Shown: one piece after another, positions 35,089 through 43,471 of the stretch
Layout of the letters: the number at the start of each line of letters is the position of its first letter
Position numbering within the stretch: position 1 is the stretch's first letter
Source: Kitasatospora indigofera
GTDB lineage: Bacteria; Actinomycetota; Actinomycetes; Streptomycetales; Streptomycetaceae
Assembly: GCF_014655955.1 (NCBI RefSeq)
Contig: NZ_BNBO01000053.1
Coordinates: forward strand, 1-62,502
Length of the DNA stretch: 62,502 nucleotides
Direction of reading: 5' to 3'
The notes under the pieces: generated by a model
Seen by the model: only the letters and a program-made list of their open reading frames with translations
Databases searched by the model: none
What the model was told of the DNA's origin: nothing
Program-made: the position numbers and the translations under genes

Positions 35089-35864
35089 TGGGAACCAAGG
35101 GCTCCTACACGGGCAATGGCACACCGGCCAGCAAGGAACTCCAGAGCAACGTCACGCAGTGGCTCGACGCCCTGGCCGCCGCCGGTCCCGACGCACCCCC
35201 GCAGCAGCTCGACCCGGGCCAACTCCTGCCCTCCCTAGGGCTGTTCAGGTCGTCCGGCGGACATGCGGACGGTCCCGGAGCGGGGGCGGGAGGAGGTGGG
35301 ACCGGCACAGGGGGCTCGGCCGGGGGAGGGGCGCAGCGCACCATCGCCCAGTCCTCCCGCACGGCCGGGCGCGCCGCAGCCGCGGCGTACGCGTACCGTA
35401 CCGGCGACGCCGGGGCGCTGCGCGAACTGGGCCTCGACTACACCCAGTTGCGGGCAGCGGCCAGTGACCCGATCGACTGGACCAGCCGGATCGTGGACGC
35501 TGCCTGCGGGCCGCTGGCCGACGGCACGATCGAGGACAAGGAGCGCCGCTTCGTCGCCAGCGAGGTCGCCCAGTGGGTCTTGGAGGCCGGCACCGCCGAC
35601 ACGCCCCCCAGTGCGGAGGAGGTCGTCCGGGAAACCCTGGCAATGATCATCTTCGAGGCGGTCGTCAGCGAGACCGCGGCGAAGATGAACGACGGATCCC
35701 GTCCCGCCTGGGCCACCGCGGACGGTGAACGCCAACTGCGTGAGACCGCACGCGCCCTAGCCGACCGGGCCTCTCTCACGATCACCGGACCCAGCGCCTC
35801 CGAGATCACCCGGGCCGTCGAAGAGGGCATCGGGGCGATGCGGTCCATCTGGATGGAGCCCTGA
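35088..35864 (+). CDS. qatB: QatB-like protein
   Basis: A 258-residue protein lying second in the operon, translationally coupled on both sides (TGATG at 35086-35090 and again at 35862-35866). The N-terminal part contains KGSYTGNGTPASKELQSNVT and a Gly-rich flexible stretch (about 60-85). Residues 95-258 are helical (RTAGRAAAAAYAYRTGDAGA, LRELGLDYTQLRAAASDPID, EVVRETLAMIIFEAVVSETA). QatB has no known enzymatic activity. It is assigned mainly by position between the KAP ATPase and the QueC-like gene plus matching size and layout. Confidence 0.8.
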   Translation: MGTKGSYTGNGTPASKELQSNVTQWLDALAAAGPDAPPQQLDPGQLLPSLGLFRSSGGHADGPGAGAGGGGTGTGGSAGGGAQRTIAQSSRTAGRAAAAAYAYRTGDAGALRELGLDYTQLRAAASDPIDWTSRIVDAACGPLADGTIEDKERRFVASEVAQWVLEAGTADTPPSAEEVVRETLAMIIFEAVVSETAAKMNDGSRPAWATADGERQLRETARALADRASLTITGPSASEITRAVEEGIGAMRSIWMEP

Positions 35865-37150
35865 TGCCCGCCTACACCCTGAAGCTGGACGCCGACACCT
35901 CACACCCCGGCGCCGCCGGCACCACGTTCTGGTGGCCCCCCGGCCCGGCCGTCTCTTTCGTCTCCACCCTCGGGCCGTCCCTGGGAGCGCTGGGGCCGGT
36001 GCCCGAACCCAACATCGAACTGGTCCGCCTCGCCGCCCTGGTCTACGCCGCAGACCGCAGCACACCCCGGCGCGCGGCCCGCTCCAACTGGACCCGGCGC
36101 ACCTTCGAGCTGAGCGTGCCCGTCCACGAGCCGGCCCGCTGGGACGCCGTCCGCGACCGGCTCGAGGAGCTCCTGGGATTCCTGTCCGGCGACCGCTGGT
36201 CGATCGGCTTCCACCGCGCTCCCGCCCCGCAGGAGACGGTCCGGGCCACCCCGTATCCCGGCATACGGCGCGTGGTCCTGCTCAGCGGCGGCGCCGACTC
36301 CGCCGTCGGCGCCCTCGTCTCACGCCACGGCCTCGGACCGGAGCGGCACCTGCTCCTGTCCCACGTCGGCGCCACCAACCTCGCGCCCCTGCAGAAGGAC
36401 ACCGCAGGTGACATCGCCCGTCTCATCGACGGCCCCCCGCAACACCACCAAGGGCTGCGATTCTCCCGCAAGGCCCGCCGGCCCGACGGCACGAAACTGC
36501 CCAACGAGTACTCCACCCGCACCCGCTCCCTGCTGTTTCTCGCCCTGGGCCTGGCCGCCGCGGCCGTCGAGGGGGTGCCGCTGTGGATCCCGGAGAACGG
36601 CTTCGCATCCCTCAACATCCCCCTCACCGCCGACCAGCGCGGCGCCCTGTCCACCCGTACCACCCACCCCCTGTTCCTGCAGAGCCTGGCCGCCATCGCG
36701 AAAGACGCCGGCGCCCACGCCGACATCCACAACCCCTTCGCCACCCGCACCAAAGGTGAAATGTTCCGCCAGGCCGCCGAACTCGTCGGCCCCACCCCGG
36801 CCGCCGAATTCCTCAGCCGCACCCACTCCTGCGCCCACACCGGGCACCGCAGCCACCGCATCCCCGTGCGCACCCACTGCGGAGTGTGCTTCGGCTGCCT
36901 GCTGCGCCGCGCCTCCTTCCTCGCCGCGAACCTCCACGACGCCACCGACTACCTCCACACCCGCCACGACGAGAACCTGCAGACCTACCTGCGCAACAAG
37001 TCGGTCGAACCGTCACTGCGCACCTTCCTCGCGCGGGGCCTGCGCCCCGCCGACGTCACCACACTGAGCCTTCCCGCCGACTACCCCGCCCGCCAGGCCT
37101 ACGAGCTGTGCCGACGAGGCGTCGCAGAGCTGGAGTTGCTGTACCCATGA
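35864..37150 (+). CDS. qatC: QatC: QueC-like (7-cyano-7-deazaguanine synthase-like) protein of Qat
   Basis: A 428-residue PP-loop ATPase. The PP-loop is LLSGGADSAVGA (SGGADS at 141-146). The zinc site of QueC-type enzymes is intact: C323, then CGVCFGC with C339, C342 and C345. Housekeeping QueC is about 230 residues and makes preQ0; this protein has an extra ~130-residue N-terminal domain typical of QatC. Proposed role: modification of a protein or nucleic acid during defence, the exact target being unsettled in the family. ATG 35864 overlaps the qatB stop, and its own stop overlaps qatD (ATGA at 37147-37150). Confidence 0.9.
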   Translation: MPAYTLKLDADTSHPGAAGTTFWWPPGPAVSFVSTLGPSLGALGPVPEPNIELVRLAALVYAADRSTPRRAARSNWTRRTFELSVPVHEPARWDAVRDRLEELLGFLSGDRWSIGFHRAPAPQETVRATPYPGIRRVVLLSGGADSAVGALVSRHGLGPERHLLLSHVGATNLAPLQKDTAGDIARLIDGPPQHHQGLRFSRKARRPDGTKLPNEYSTRTRSLLFLALGLAAAAVEGVPLWIPENGFASLNIPLTADQRGALSTRTTHPLFLQSLAAIAKDAGAHADIHNPFATRTKGEMFRQAAELVGPTPAAEFLSRTHSCAHTGHRSHRIPVRTHCGVCFGCLLRRASFLAANLHDATDYLHTRHDENLQTYLRNKSVEPSLRTFLARGLRPADVTTLSLPADYPARQAYELCRRGVAELELLYP

Positions 37151-37920
37151 GGACAACCGCACTGCCGCCGCTGGACCTGCACGCGCACATCGACATCGGG
37201 GTGCCGGCCGACGACCTCGCCGGACTGGGCGCCGTGGTCTTCGCGGCCACCCGCTCCCTGGCCGAGGCCGCCACAGCCGTCCAACGCACGGACACGCAGA
37301 TCATCTGGGGAGTGGGTGTCCACCCCGCACTCGCCCGCAGCCACACGGCCTTCGACCCCGACGGCTTCGCCGGCCTGATCGAGCGCACCCCACTCGTCAG
37401 CGAGATCGGCCTCGACGGCAGCAGCCGCATCCCGATGGACCGCCAGCGGGCCACCTTCCGCAGCATCCTCGACGCCCTGACCCGCACCCCGCGCATCACC
37501 AGCGTCCACAGCCACGCCGCCCACCAGCAGGTCCTGGACGAGCTGGAACGATCCCCCGCACCCGGCATGGTCCTGCACTGGTGGCTCGGGGACGCCGAGC
37601 TGACGGCCCGAGCCGTCGCCCTCGGCTGCTACTTCTCCCTCAACGCCGCCGCCGCCCGCAGAACTCCACTGCTGGACTCCATCCCCCTCGACCGGGTCCT
37701 GACCGAGACCGACCACCCTTTCGGGGACCGCAGTTCCCCCACGCCGCGCCCCGGCAACACGACCCGGGTGGAGCAGTCCCTCGCCCGCCACCACCGCACG
37801 ACGCCCGAGCAGATCCGCCTGACCGCGTGGCAGAACCTGGCCGCGCTCGTGCGCGACACCCGCTGCTCGGCGCTGCTCGGCCGGCGCATCCGGTCCCACA
37901 TCGTGGCCCTCCCCCGGTGA
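37147..37920 (+). CDS. qatD: QatD: TatD-like metal-dependent DNase of Qat
   Basis: A 257-residue TatD-family hydrolase (TIM barrel, two metals). Ligands visible: LDLHAHIDIG (H12, H14), VSEIGLDGSS (E86), TSVHSHAAHQ (H121, H123), VLHWWLGD and TETDHPFGDRSS (D189). TatD enzymes act as 3'-5' DNases; in Qat the protein is required for defence as the likely effector nuclease or hydrolase. The ATGA overlap with qatC shows a four-gene coupled operon. Its stop lies 18 bp from the stop of the converging Tn7-like operon. Confidence 0.9.
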   Translation: MRTTALPPLDLHAHIDIGVPADDLAGLGAVVFAATRSLAEAATAVQRTDTQIIWGVGVHPALARSHTAFDPDGFAGLIERTPLVSEIGLDGSSRIPMDRQRATFRSILDALTRTPRITSVHSHAAHQQVLDELERSPAPGMVLHWWLGDAELTARAVALGCYFSLNAAAARRTPLLDSIPLDRVLTETDHPFGDRSSPTPRPGNTTRVEQSLARHHRTTPEQIRLTAWQNLAALVRDTRCSALLGRRIRSHIVALPR

Positions 37921-37938
37921 CGGGCCGCCGGGGCAGGG

Positions 37939-39087
37939 TCAGTGGTCTCGGCTGGTGGTGACGGCGGCGAGTTCGGTGAGGGTGATGTTCTCGGTGCCGG
38001 TGAGGACGGCGCGGGTGGCGGCTTGGCTGATGAGCTGGGACAGGTCGCGGAAGTAGCCGCCGGTGCGCCGGTGGAGGTACAGGCTGTGCTTGGTCAGGGC
38101 TTTCTCGTCGAGGTTGTGCAGGCACAGGTGCTTCTCGTACCCGGCGAGGACGGTGGGCCAGGAGGTCTTGTCGTGGCGGTCGAAGGGGATCGGGTCGAGC
38201 CAGGTGACGGGCAGCCGGCCGTAGGCGAGTTCGTCCTTCTCGTCGGCCGCGGTGTAGCCGGGGTGGGCCGGGTCCTGCTCCCGGGCCCGGGCGAGGCGTT
38301 CGGCGCGCTGGCGCACCACGATGGTGTGGCGGTCGGCGATGGCGCGTGCTTCGTGGACGATGCTGCTGGCGCCGGTGCCGCAGAAGACGGTGGTGATGCC
38401 GAGCCGGTTGCGCAGGTAGTCGAAGTAGTTCAGGACGGGGGCGAGTTGGGCCGGGGTGACGCGTTGGATGTCGTCGACGAGCAGCAGCCGGGTCAGCGCG
38501 GTCTCCAGGACGTAGTTGACCGGCACGGACAGGTCCGGGTAGCTGCGCCAGCGCATGAGGTCGTCCTCGGTGGTGGGCTCGGGGTTGAGGCCGAGGAAGC
38601 AGGCGATCTCCCAGATCCAGTTGATCTTGTTGTCGGTGTCGGCGGGCGCCAGGATGTGCACGACGGGGATCTGGGATCCGGTGAAGTGGGGGTGCTCCTC
38701 GATCTCGAGTTGCACGGCGCGTCCGATCGTGCGCAGCAGCATGCTCTTGCCGGTGCCCGAGAGACCATCGATGACCCGGTCGCTCAGGCCCTCGCGGCGG
38801 CGGCTGTTGACCAGGACCGCCTCGAGCACGTCGTCCATGCCCGCGCTGGCGGCGGCGCTCTCCACCATCGTCAGGTGCCCGAGGAACCCCAGGCGGGGGT
38901 CTTTCCTGCGCTCCTTCTCCTCCTTGAGCGCGGGGTGGTCGGCGAGGGAGGGGACGACGAGGTGCTCGTGGGAGTAGTGGTTCCACCCGGGGAGGGTGTG
39001 GAGCCATTCGGGGCGCATCGGCGCGCTGAGCGCCCGCTGCAGCGCGCGTTCGCGCCGCTTGTCCCTGAGCGCGGCCGATGCTTTCAC
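37939..39087 (-). CDS. tnsC: TnsC/TniB-like AAA+ ATPase
   Basis: A 382-residue AAA+ protein of the TniB/TnsC group, the ATP-dependent link between target selector and transposase. Walker A is GLSGTGKS (108-115), Walker B LLLVDDIQ (201-208), followed by NYFDYLRNRLGITTVFCGTG (sensor region) and a C-terminal lid with RRTGGYFRDLSQLISQAATR. The N-terminal ~80 residues (RPEWLHTLPGWNHYSHEHLV) may contact the transposase. GTG 39087 overlaps the tnsB stop as GTGA. It is longer than the minimal TniB (about 300). Confidence 0.85.
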   Translation of the reverse strand: MKASAALRDKRRERALQRALSAPMRPEWLHTLPGWNHYSHEHLVVPSLADHPALKEEKERRKDPRLGFLGHLTMVESAAASAGMDDVLEAVLVNSRRREGLSDRVIDGLSGTGKSMLLRTIGRAVQLEIEEHPHFTGSQIPVVHILAPADTDNKINWIWEIACFLGLNPEPTTEDDLMRWRSYPDLSVPVNYVLETALTRLLLVDDIQRVTPAQLAPVLNYFDYLRNRLGITTVFCGTGASSIVHEARAIADRHTIVVRQRAERLARAREQDPAHPGYTAADEKDELAYGRLPVTWLDPIPFDRHDKTSWPTVLAGYEKHLCLHNLDEKALTKHSLYLHRRTGGYFRDLSQLISQAATRAVLTGTENITLTELAAVTTSRDH

Positions 39088-41387
39088 AGCTCTCCTTCGA
39101 AGAGGAGGGTGGAGGCGTCCCCGCCGAGGAGCGCTGCCCGCTGCTCCTGCTCCGGATCCTCGTCCTCGTCATCGGCGTCGTCGCCGAACAGGCCAGCGAG
39201 GGCGGCGGAGGCGGGAGCGGGGCGCTGCGTCGGCAGAGGTTCGGCGGTGGGCAGGACGCGTACGGGGGAGGGGACGATCGCGTCGAGGTCGAGGTCGCCG
39301 ATTCCGGCGTACCGGTCCTCGGCCACCGCTTCGACGTCCAGCGCGGGCCCTTGGAAGGGCGGCAGGGCGTTGGTGCGGCTGCGGCGCGAGGGAGCGGTGC
39401 GGGTGCGGCGGCGCCGGTCCTTCACCGCCAGCGCGATCGCGGCGTGGTGGTCCTTGCGGCCGCCGTCCGCCAGGACGAGGGCGGTCGCCGCGTCCCAGTG
39501 GTCGACGGTCCACGGATCGGTCAGCAGGTGCCGGTGGACGAACTCCACCTTGATCCACCGTCCGGGGCTGCGGTGGTCGTACAGCCAGGCGACCTCGGGC
39601 CGGTAGGGGTCGTAGCGGACCTCCCACCGGCCGCCCGCGCCAGGGCCCTCCAGCCCGGAGTCCAGGCCCTCCAGCGGCTTGAGTTCGCCGCTCGGGCTCT
39701 GGTAGGGGCGGTTGTCGACCTCGAAGCCCTTGTCGGTGACCTTCACCCACGCCGGCACCAGCAGCTTGCGGCTGTCCTCGGGCGTCAGCGGCCGGGGCCG
39801 GTACCCGGACCGGGAGACCAGGGCCGCGTACATCTCGTTGGGGGACAGGTGCTGCCCGGGCAGCGCGGGGTGGGTAAGCCCCTTGTGCGGGAGCTGCTGG
39901 TACTCCAGGGCGACCCACTCGTTGGCCATCTGCTGCAGCTTGTTGATGGTCCACAGCGGGCCGCGGTCGATGCCGCGTCCGCGCGCCTGGTGGTTGCGGC
40001 CGGTCCAGCCGGCCACATGCTGGCTGAAGCCGTCGGCGAGGGTGGAGAAGAACCGTTCGCCGATCGGCTTGTCGGTGGGCTGGTCCTTGCGGGCGTAGCG
40101 GATGGCGATGCGGAGGAAGGCGCACACGTCCTCGAAGTGCCGGCTCAGGTACGGGCTTCCCTGGTCGAGGACGATCGTGGCGGGGTGGATGACGGGCCGG
40201 GCCGCGGTCGCCTCGGTGTAGCGCGGGTCGGCGGCGCGCAGTTCACCGAACGGCAGCGCGGAGGTGGCGGCGGCGGTCAGCGGATCCCAGCCGGGCTGGG
40301 TGGGGAGCGGCGCGAAGCACTGGGCGAGGGTGAGGACCAGATCGAAGGCGCGGGTCGCGCGGCCGCCGACCCGCTGGCCGGGCGGGCCGTCGCCGGTGAC
40401 TGCCGGGACGATCATCAACCCGGCCACGCTGCGGGAGGCGACGTCGACCAGGGAGGTCAGTTCGGCCGAGACCACCTCCCCGTCCTCGCCCAGGGCCTTG
40501 ATCTTCAAGGGCGTGGTGTCGATCTGGGTCAACTGGCCGGGCTTCTGCGCGTGCGAGGGGGCGTGGGGGCCCTTGGGTTTGCTGGCCCGGGCGGAGCGCT
40601 GGCGGGTCGTCTGGCGCAGGACGTCGGACAGTCCGAGCTCGGCCATCCGTTTGTAGAACGTGGACTGCGGCAGCAGCAGGCGCTCCGCCTCCGCCGGATC
40701 CCGCAGTTCCTTGGCGTACCGGCGCCGCACGAGATCTTCGACCAGGTCCAGCGCCCGGTTGATCCGCCCGCCGGACTCCTTCGCCAAGGCGTCGGTCACC
40801 TCGTGCATGGCCTCGATCAGGCGGGGGTCGGTGTGGCCGCCGGGCCGGGGCGGGCGGCCCTTGCGCCCGTCCACGATGAGCACCAGCGGGTTCTCGCCCG
40901 CCGCTTTCCACTTGCGGCGCTTGTCGTCCAGCGTCCGCCAGCTGACGCGGACATCGCCCAGGTCCTCCAGTTCGGCGGCCTTGGCCTGGCAGCGCTGCGC
41001 CACGGTAGTGGTGGCCGGGTCGTAGCCGGGCCGCGGGTGCAGGCGGCCGGGCCGGATCCCGGTGTCGATCTCCTTGATGTGCCGGTGCCAGTCCAGGGCG
41101 TTCGTGCGGTCCTCCTTGCTGACGCCCCGCAGCAGCGTCCCCAGGGGCGGCAGTCCGGTGCGTTCGACGGGCCGTCCGGCGGGGTCGAGGACGGCGAAGT
41201 CCGCGGCGCCGGCCACCGCCCTGTACAGAGCGTCGACGGGCGTACCCGCCCCGGGCGCCACCGGTTGCAGGGTGACGGTCGGCCCGGCGTGGGCGTCCAT
41301 CCGGTACTCCTTGCCCCGCCACCGGACATGGTCGCCGACCCGGACCCGGCCGCTCTCGAACCGCCCGGGCAATCCTTCTCCGCTCAC
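39084..41387 (-). CDS. tnsB: TnsB/TniA-like DDE transposase (Mu/rve type)
   Basis: A 767-residue integrase-fold transposase. N-terminal DNA-binding helices include LDWHRHIKEIDTGIRPGRLH and LLPQSTFYKRMAELGLSDVL. The rve core has all three acids: QLTQIDTTPLKI (D290), TIVLDQGSPYLS (D408) and PIGERFFSTL (E444). A beta-barrel domain typical of the Mu/TniA group (about 560-650) and a long, acidic, disordered tail ending DDADDEDEDPEQEQ follow. GTG 41387 is chosen because GGGAGGGG is 4 bp upstream; ATG 41405 overlapping the tnsA stop is an alternative. It coordinates strand transfer in the Tn7-like module. Confidence 0.88.
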   Translation of the reverse strand: MSGEGLPGRFESGRVRVGDHVRWRGKEYRMDAHAGPTVTLQPVAPGAGTPVDALYRAVAGAADFAVLDPAGRPVERTGLPPLGTLLRGVSKEDRTNALDWHRHIKEIDTGIRPGRLHPRPGYDPATTTVAQRCQAKAAELEDLGDVRVSWRTLDDKRRKWKAAGENPLVLIVDGRKGRPPRPGGHTDPRLIEAMHEVTDALAKESGGRINRALDLVEDLVRRRYAKELRDPAEAERLLLPQSTFYKRMAELGLSDVLRQTTRQRSARASKPKGPHAPSHAQKPGQLTQIDTTPLKIKALGEDGEVVSAELTSLVDVASRSVAGLMIVPAVTGDGPPGQRVGGRATRAFDLVLTLAQCFAPLPTQPGWDPLTAAATSALPFGELRAADPRYTEATAARPVIHPATIVLDQGSPYLSRHFEDVCAFLRIAIRYARKDQPTDKPIGERFFSTLADGFSQHVAGWTGRNHQARGRGIDRGPLWTINKLQQMANEWVALEYQQLPHKGLTHPALPGQHLSPNEMYAALVSRSGYRPRPLTPEDSRKLLVPAWVKVTDKGFEVDNRPYQSPSGELKPLEGLDSGLEGPGAGGRWEVRYDPYRPEVAWLYDHRSPGRWIKVEFVHRHLLTDPWTVDHWDAATALVLADGGRKDHHAAIALAVKDRRRRTRTAPSRRSRTNALPPFQGPALDVEAVAEDRYAGIGDLDLDAIVPSPVRVLPTAEPLPTQRPAPASAALAGLFGDDADDEDEDPEQEQRAALLGGDASTLLFEGEL

Positions 41388-41401
41388 GGAACCCCTCCCT
41401 C

Positions 41402-42100
41402 TCATGCCCACACCGGGGCGTCCGCCAGCAGGGGCCGCGTCCAGTCGAACCGCAGGCGCTGCTGCCACAACAGGCGGTAGGCGAGATCCAGCGCCACCAG
41501 TCGCGGCACCCCGCACGCCGCCACCCCCTCGTCCAGCGGCCTTGGCTGCCGGAAGGCGGCCAGTACGGCGTTCTCCCGGTCCCGCTCGCCGGGGGCGGGG
41601 AAGCGGTAGTCCGCGAGCCACATGAGGTTCGCCAGCCGCACACCGCGCGGCACCGGCCACAGCCGCACCGTCCAGCCTGCCGCCTTCGCGACCTCGTGCA
41701 GCGCCGCCATCCGCTCCTGCCACTGCGGACCGGCACGGCGCTCGGGCGGGACGACCACCGCACAGCGCGATCCCCGGCGGGTGCGGGCGATGAAGTCCGG
41801 CCGCCACCGGTGCCGCACACGGCCCTGCAGCCAGTGCAGTTCGACGGGTTCACCGCTGAAGGGACCGATCCCGGCGGTGAAGTCCAGCTCCACCGCCACC
41901 CGCAGCCGGCGCAGCGACCCGCACACCACCGTCGAGCGGGACGACGACGGCCAGGCGGTGATGACGCCCTGGCGGCCGTGGTAGGCGACGGGGTCCGTCG
42001 GCGGCAGGCGCTCCTCGAGCGCCACGCCGGCCAGGTCGCCGGCCCGCGACGACGTCAGCTCGCCGTGCTCGTCAAGGTGCCACCCGACGACGTCGCGCAC
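41402..42100 (-). CDS. tnsA: TnsA-like endonuclease subunit, catalytic Lys apparently missing
   Basis: 232 residues from GTG 42100 (GGGGGAG 4 bp upstream). The fold pattern is TnsA-like: AVELDFTAGIG (E71), RWRPDFIART (D102), then a strand where the catalytic QxK or ExK should lie. Here the strand reads CAVVVPPERR, with no Lys. A C-terminal part follows with VRLWPVPRGVRLANLMWLAD and LALDLAYRLLWQQRLRFDW. In Tn7, TnsA nicks the 5' ends so that transposition is cut-and-paste. If this copy is inactive, the element might copy itself through cointegrates (inference). The Lys may also be displaced in this subfamily. Confidence 0.72.
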   Translation of the reverse strand: MRDVVGWHLDEHGELTSSRAGDLAGVALEERLPPTDPVAYHGRQGVITAWPSSSRSTVVCGSLRRLRVAVELDFTAGIGPFSGEPVELHWLQGRVRHRWRPDFIARTRRGSRCAVVVPPERRAGPQWQERMAALHEVAKAAGWTVRLWPVPRGVRLANLMWLADYRFPAPGERDRENAVLAAFRQPRPLDEGVAACGVPRLVALDLAYRLLWQQRLRFDWTRPLLADAPVWA

Positions 42101-42407
42101 CGGACTCCCCCTTCCCCACCCTCCCGGACGCCACCAGCTTGAAGACACCGCCGGCCGAGCGGGGGAGCGCCAAGGCCGGTATCACCCGAACGGATGAGCT
42201 TCCTTGACGCGGGCCCGCGCCCGGTGGCCGTCGTTCGGTGCCGCGGCGCCGTGCCGCACGGCTGGCGCTGCGGACGGGCAAGCAGCACAGCAGCCGCGCC
42301 CGGCTCTGCGGCCGCGACCCCGGCCCTCCCGTACGACAGGCCACGCTCGCTGGCGCCGGCCGCTGCAGGCCTCAAGGCGCGCAGGACGCCCCGTACCCGG
42401 TCTTCGC
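42101..42407. other. Gap between tniQ and tnsA-like gene
   Basis: 307 bp with no coding-like frame. Given the tight overlaps in the rest of the operon, this space may hold a promoter or a lost small gene. Confidence 0.35.
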
Positions 42408-43331
42408 CTACCTGCGCCCCTCGAGCCAGCGCAGGAGCTCGTCCCGGCCGACCTCGCAGTCCAGCCCCGCCCCTGCCATCAGGCCCTCGGCCTCCCTGAG
42501 CCAGCGGCTGCGGTCGGGACCGCCGAACCGGCCACCGCGTTCGAAACGCAGCATCGAGCACGCCAGGGCCGCCGCCTCTGGATAGATCACCAACGGCACG
42601 GCCCTGGCCGTGCGGGCTCCCAGCCCCGCCCGCCAGGCCCGCTCCGCCCACAACGGCTCCTCCGGCGCGGCAGCCCACCACAGCCGCACCACCCGGGAGG
42701 CATCCGCGAAGGCCCGGCTCCCGGCCGCCTTGAAGCGCCGCACCAGCCGCAGCCGCACCTGATGCGCCCGCACGCACTCCGGCAGCGCCCGCATGTCCAC
42801 GAAGGAGGGCTCTTCCTGGCGGGAGTCGTCCGTCCACCGCAGGTGCCGCAGACACACCTGCCAGGGCTGCGGCGACATTAGCCACACGGGCTCGCCGATT
42901 TGGCGCGCGTACCCGCACAGGGCACACCGGCGGACCGGGTACCCGTTCTCCGCCTCCCACGGCCACTGCCACAGCGCCTCCCTGCCGCCGGGCAGCACGT
43001 ACTGCTCGGCCAAACTCGGAAGCGCCCGCCGCAGCATCTGCGCCGGCAGGCCGGACAGGACTGCCAGGTGCCGCAGCCCGGGCTCGTTCACGTACATCTC
43101 GGTGGACTGCGGATACCTCTCGACTCGCTCGGGATCGGCCGAAGCCTGCCCTTGACCGACGCGGCCCAGGAACTCGGCCAGTCCCAGGCCGTTGCCGTGT
43201 GCGAGCCGCGCGACGAACGATCCCGTCGACTCACCTCTGAGCAGGCCTGCCCGGCCGGGCAGCGGCCACCGAGGACCGAACATCAGCCCCTGTCCATCCA
43301 TCACATGCCCTCCGGCCACACTGCCCGACAT
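42408..43331 (-). CDS. tniQ: TniQ-family target-site selection protein
   Basis: A 307-residue TniQ. The N-terminal TniQ segment has RGESTGSFVARLAHGNGLGL and AEFLGRVGQG. A zinc ribbon follows with RRCALCGYARQ and QPWQVCLRHLRW (C-x2-C, then C-x2-H 25 residues later), and then Arg/Ala-rich helices. TniQ recognises the target or docks on another guide protein in Tn7-like and CRISPR-associated transposons. ATG 43331 has GGTGAGG 6 bp upstream. It is divergent from the helicase gene with a 140-bp shared promoter region. No CRISPR array or Cas gene is seen in the window. Confidence 0.82.
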   Translation of the reverse strand: MSGSVAGGHVMDGQGLMFGPRWPLPGRAGLLRGESTGSFVARLAHGNGLGLAEFLGRVGQGQASADPERVERYPQSTEMYVNEPGLRHLAVLSGLPAQMLRRALPSLAEQYVLPGGREALWQWPWEAENGYPVRRCALCGYARQIGEPVWLMSPQPWQVCLRHLRWTDDSRQEEPSFVDMRALPECVRAHQVRLRLVRRFKAAGSRAFADASRVVRLWWAAAPEEPLWAERAWRAGLGARTARAVPLVIYPEAAALACSMLRFERGGRFGGPDRSRWLREAEGLMAGAGLDCEVGRDELLRWLEGRR

Positions 43332-43471
43332 CGCAGCCTCACCAGCGTGCCGCTCCCCGGTCAAGAAAGCGGTCACTCCTTCGGATGAACGCCCCGCAGA
43401 CCTCCCCTTGCCAACGGCCGCTTCCCCCACGCTCGAACGCGAGGCCGCAGGCAGCCACCCGGGAGGGGACC

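Larger units (their letters stand above)
37939..43331 (-). mobile_element. Tn7-like transposition module (TniQ-TnsA-TnsB-TnsC)
   Basis: Four genes run right to left: TniQ, a TnsA-like endonuclease, a DDE transposase of TnsB/TniA type and an AAA+ regulator of TnsC/TniB type. The last three are joined by 4-bp overlaps; a 307-bp gap separates TniQ. TniQ selects the target, TnsC relays and activates, TnsB cuts and joins the 3' ends, and TnsA would cut the 5' ends. No element ends could be assigned with confidence. The converging Qat operon and the divergent helicase are the obvious cargo candidates. Confidence 0.8.

Noticed and set aside
35864..37150. Queuosine/preQ0 biosynthesis gene queC
   Set aside because: The protein is nearly twice the size of QueC, is coupled to a KAP ATPase and a TatD gene, and no other preQ0 genes are present. 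QatC fits better.
37942..39606. Long plus-strand open frame opposite the TnsC gene
   Set aside because: It is a Val/Gly-rich antisense artefact. Walker motifs and operon overlaps are on the minus strand.
39084..41480. Very long open frame on the plus strand opposite the transposase
   Set aside because: In GC-rich DNA the antisense of a real gene stays open. The minus strand shows the full DDE motif set, and the plus frame has Gly/Val/Leu/Ala bias without domains.
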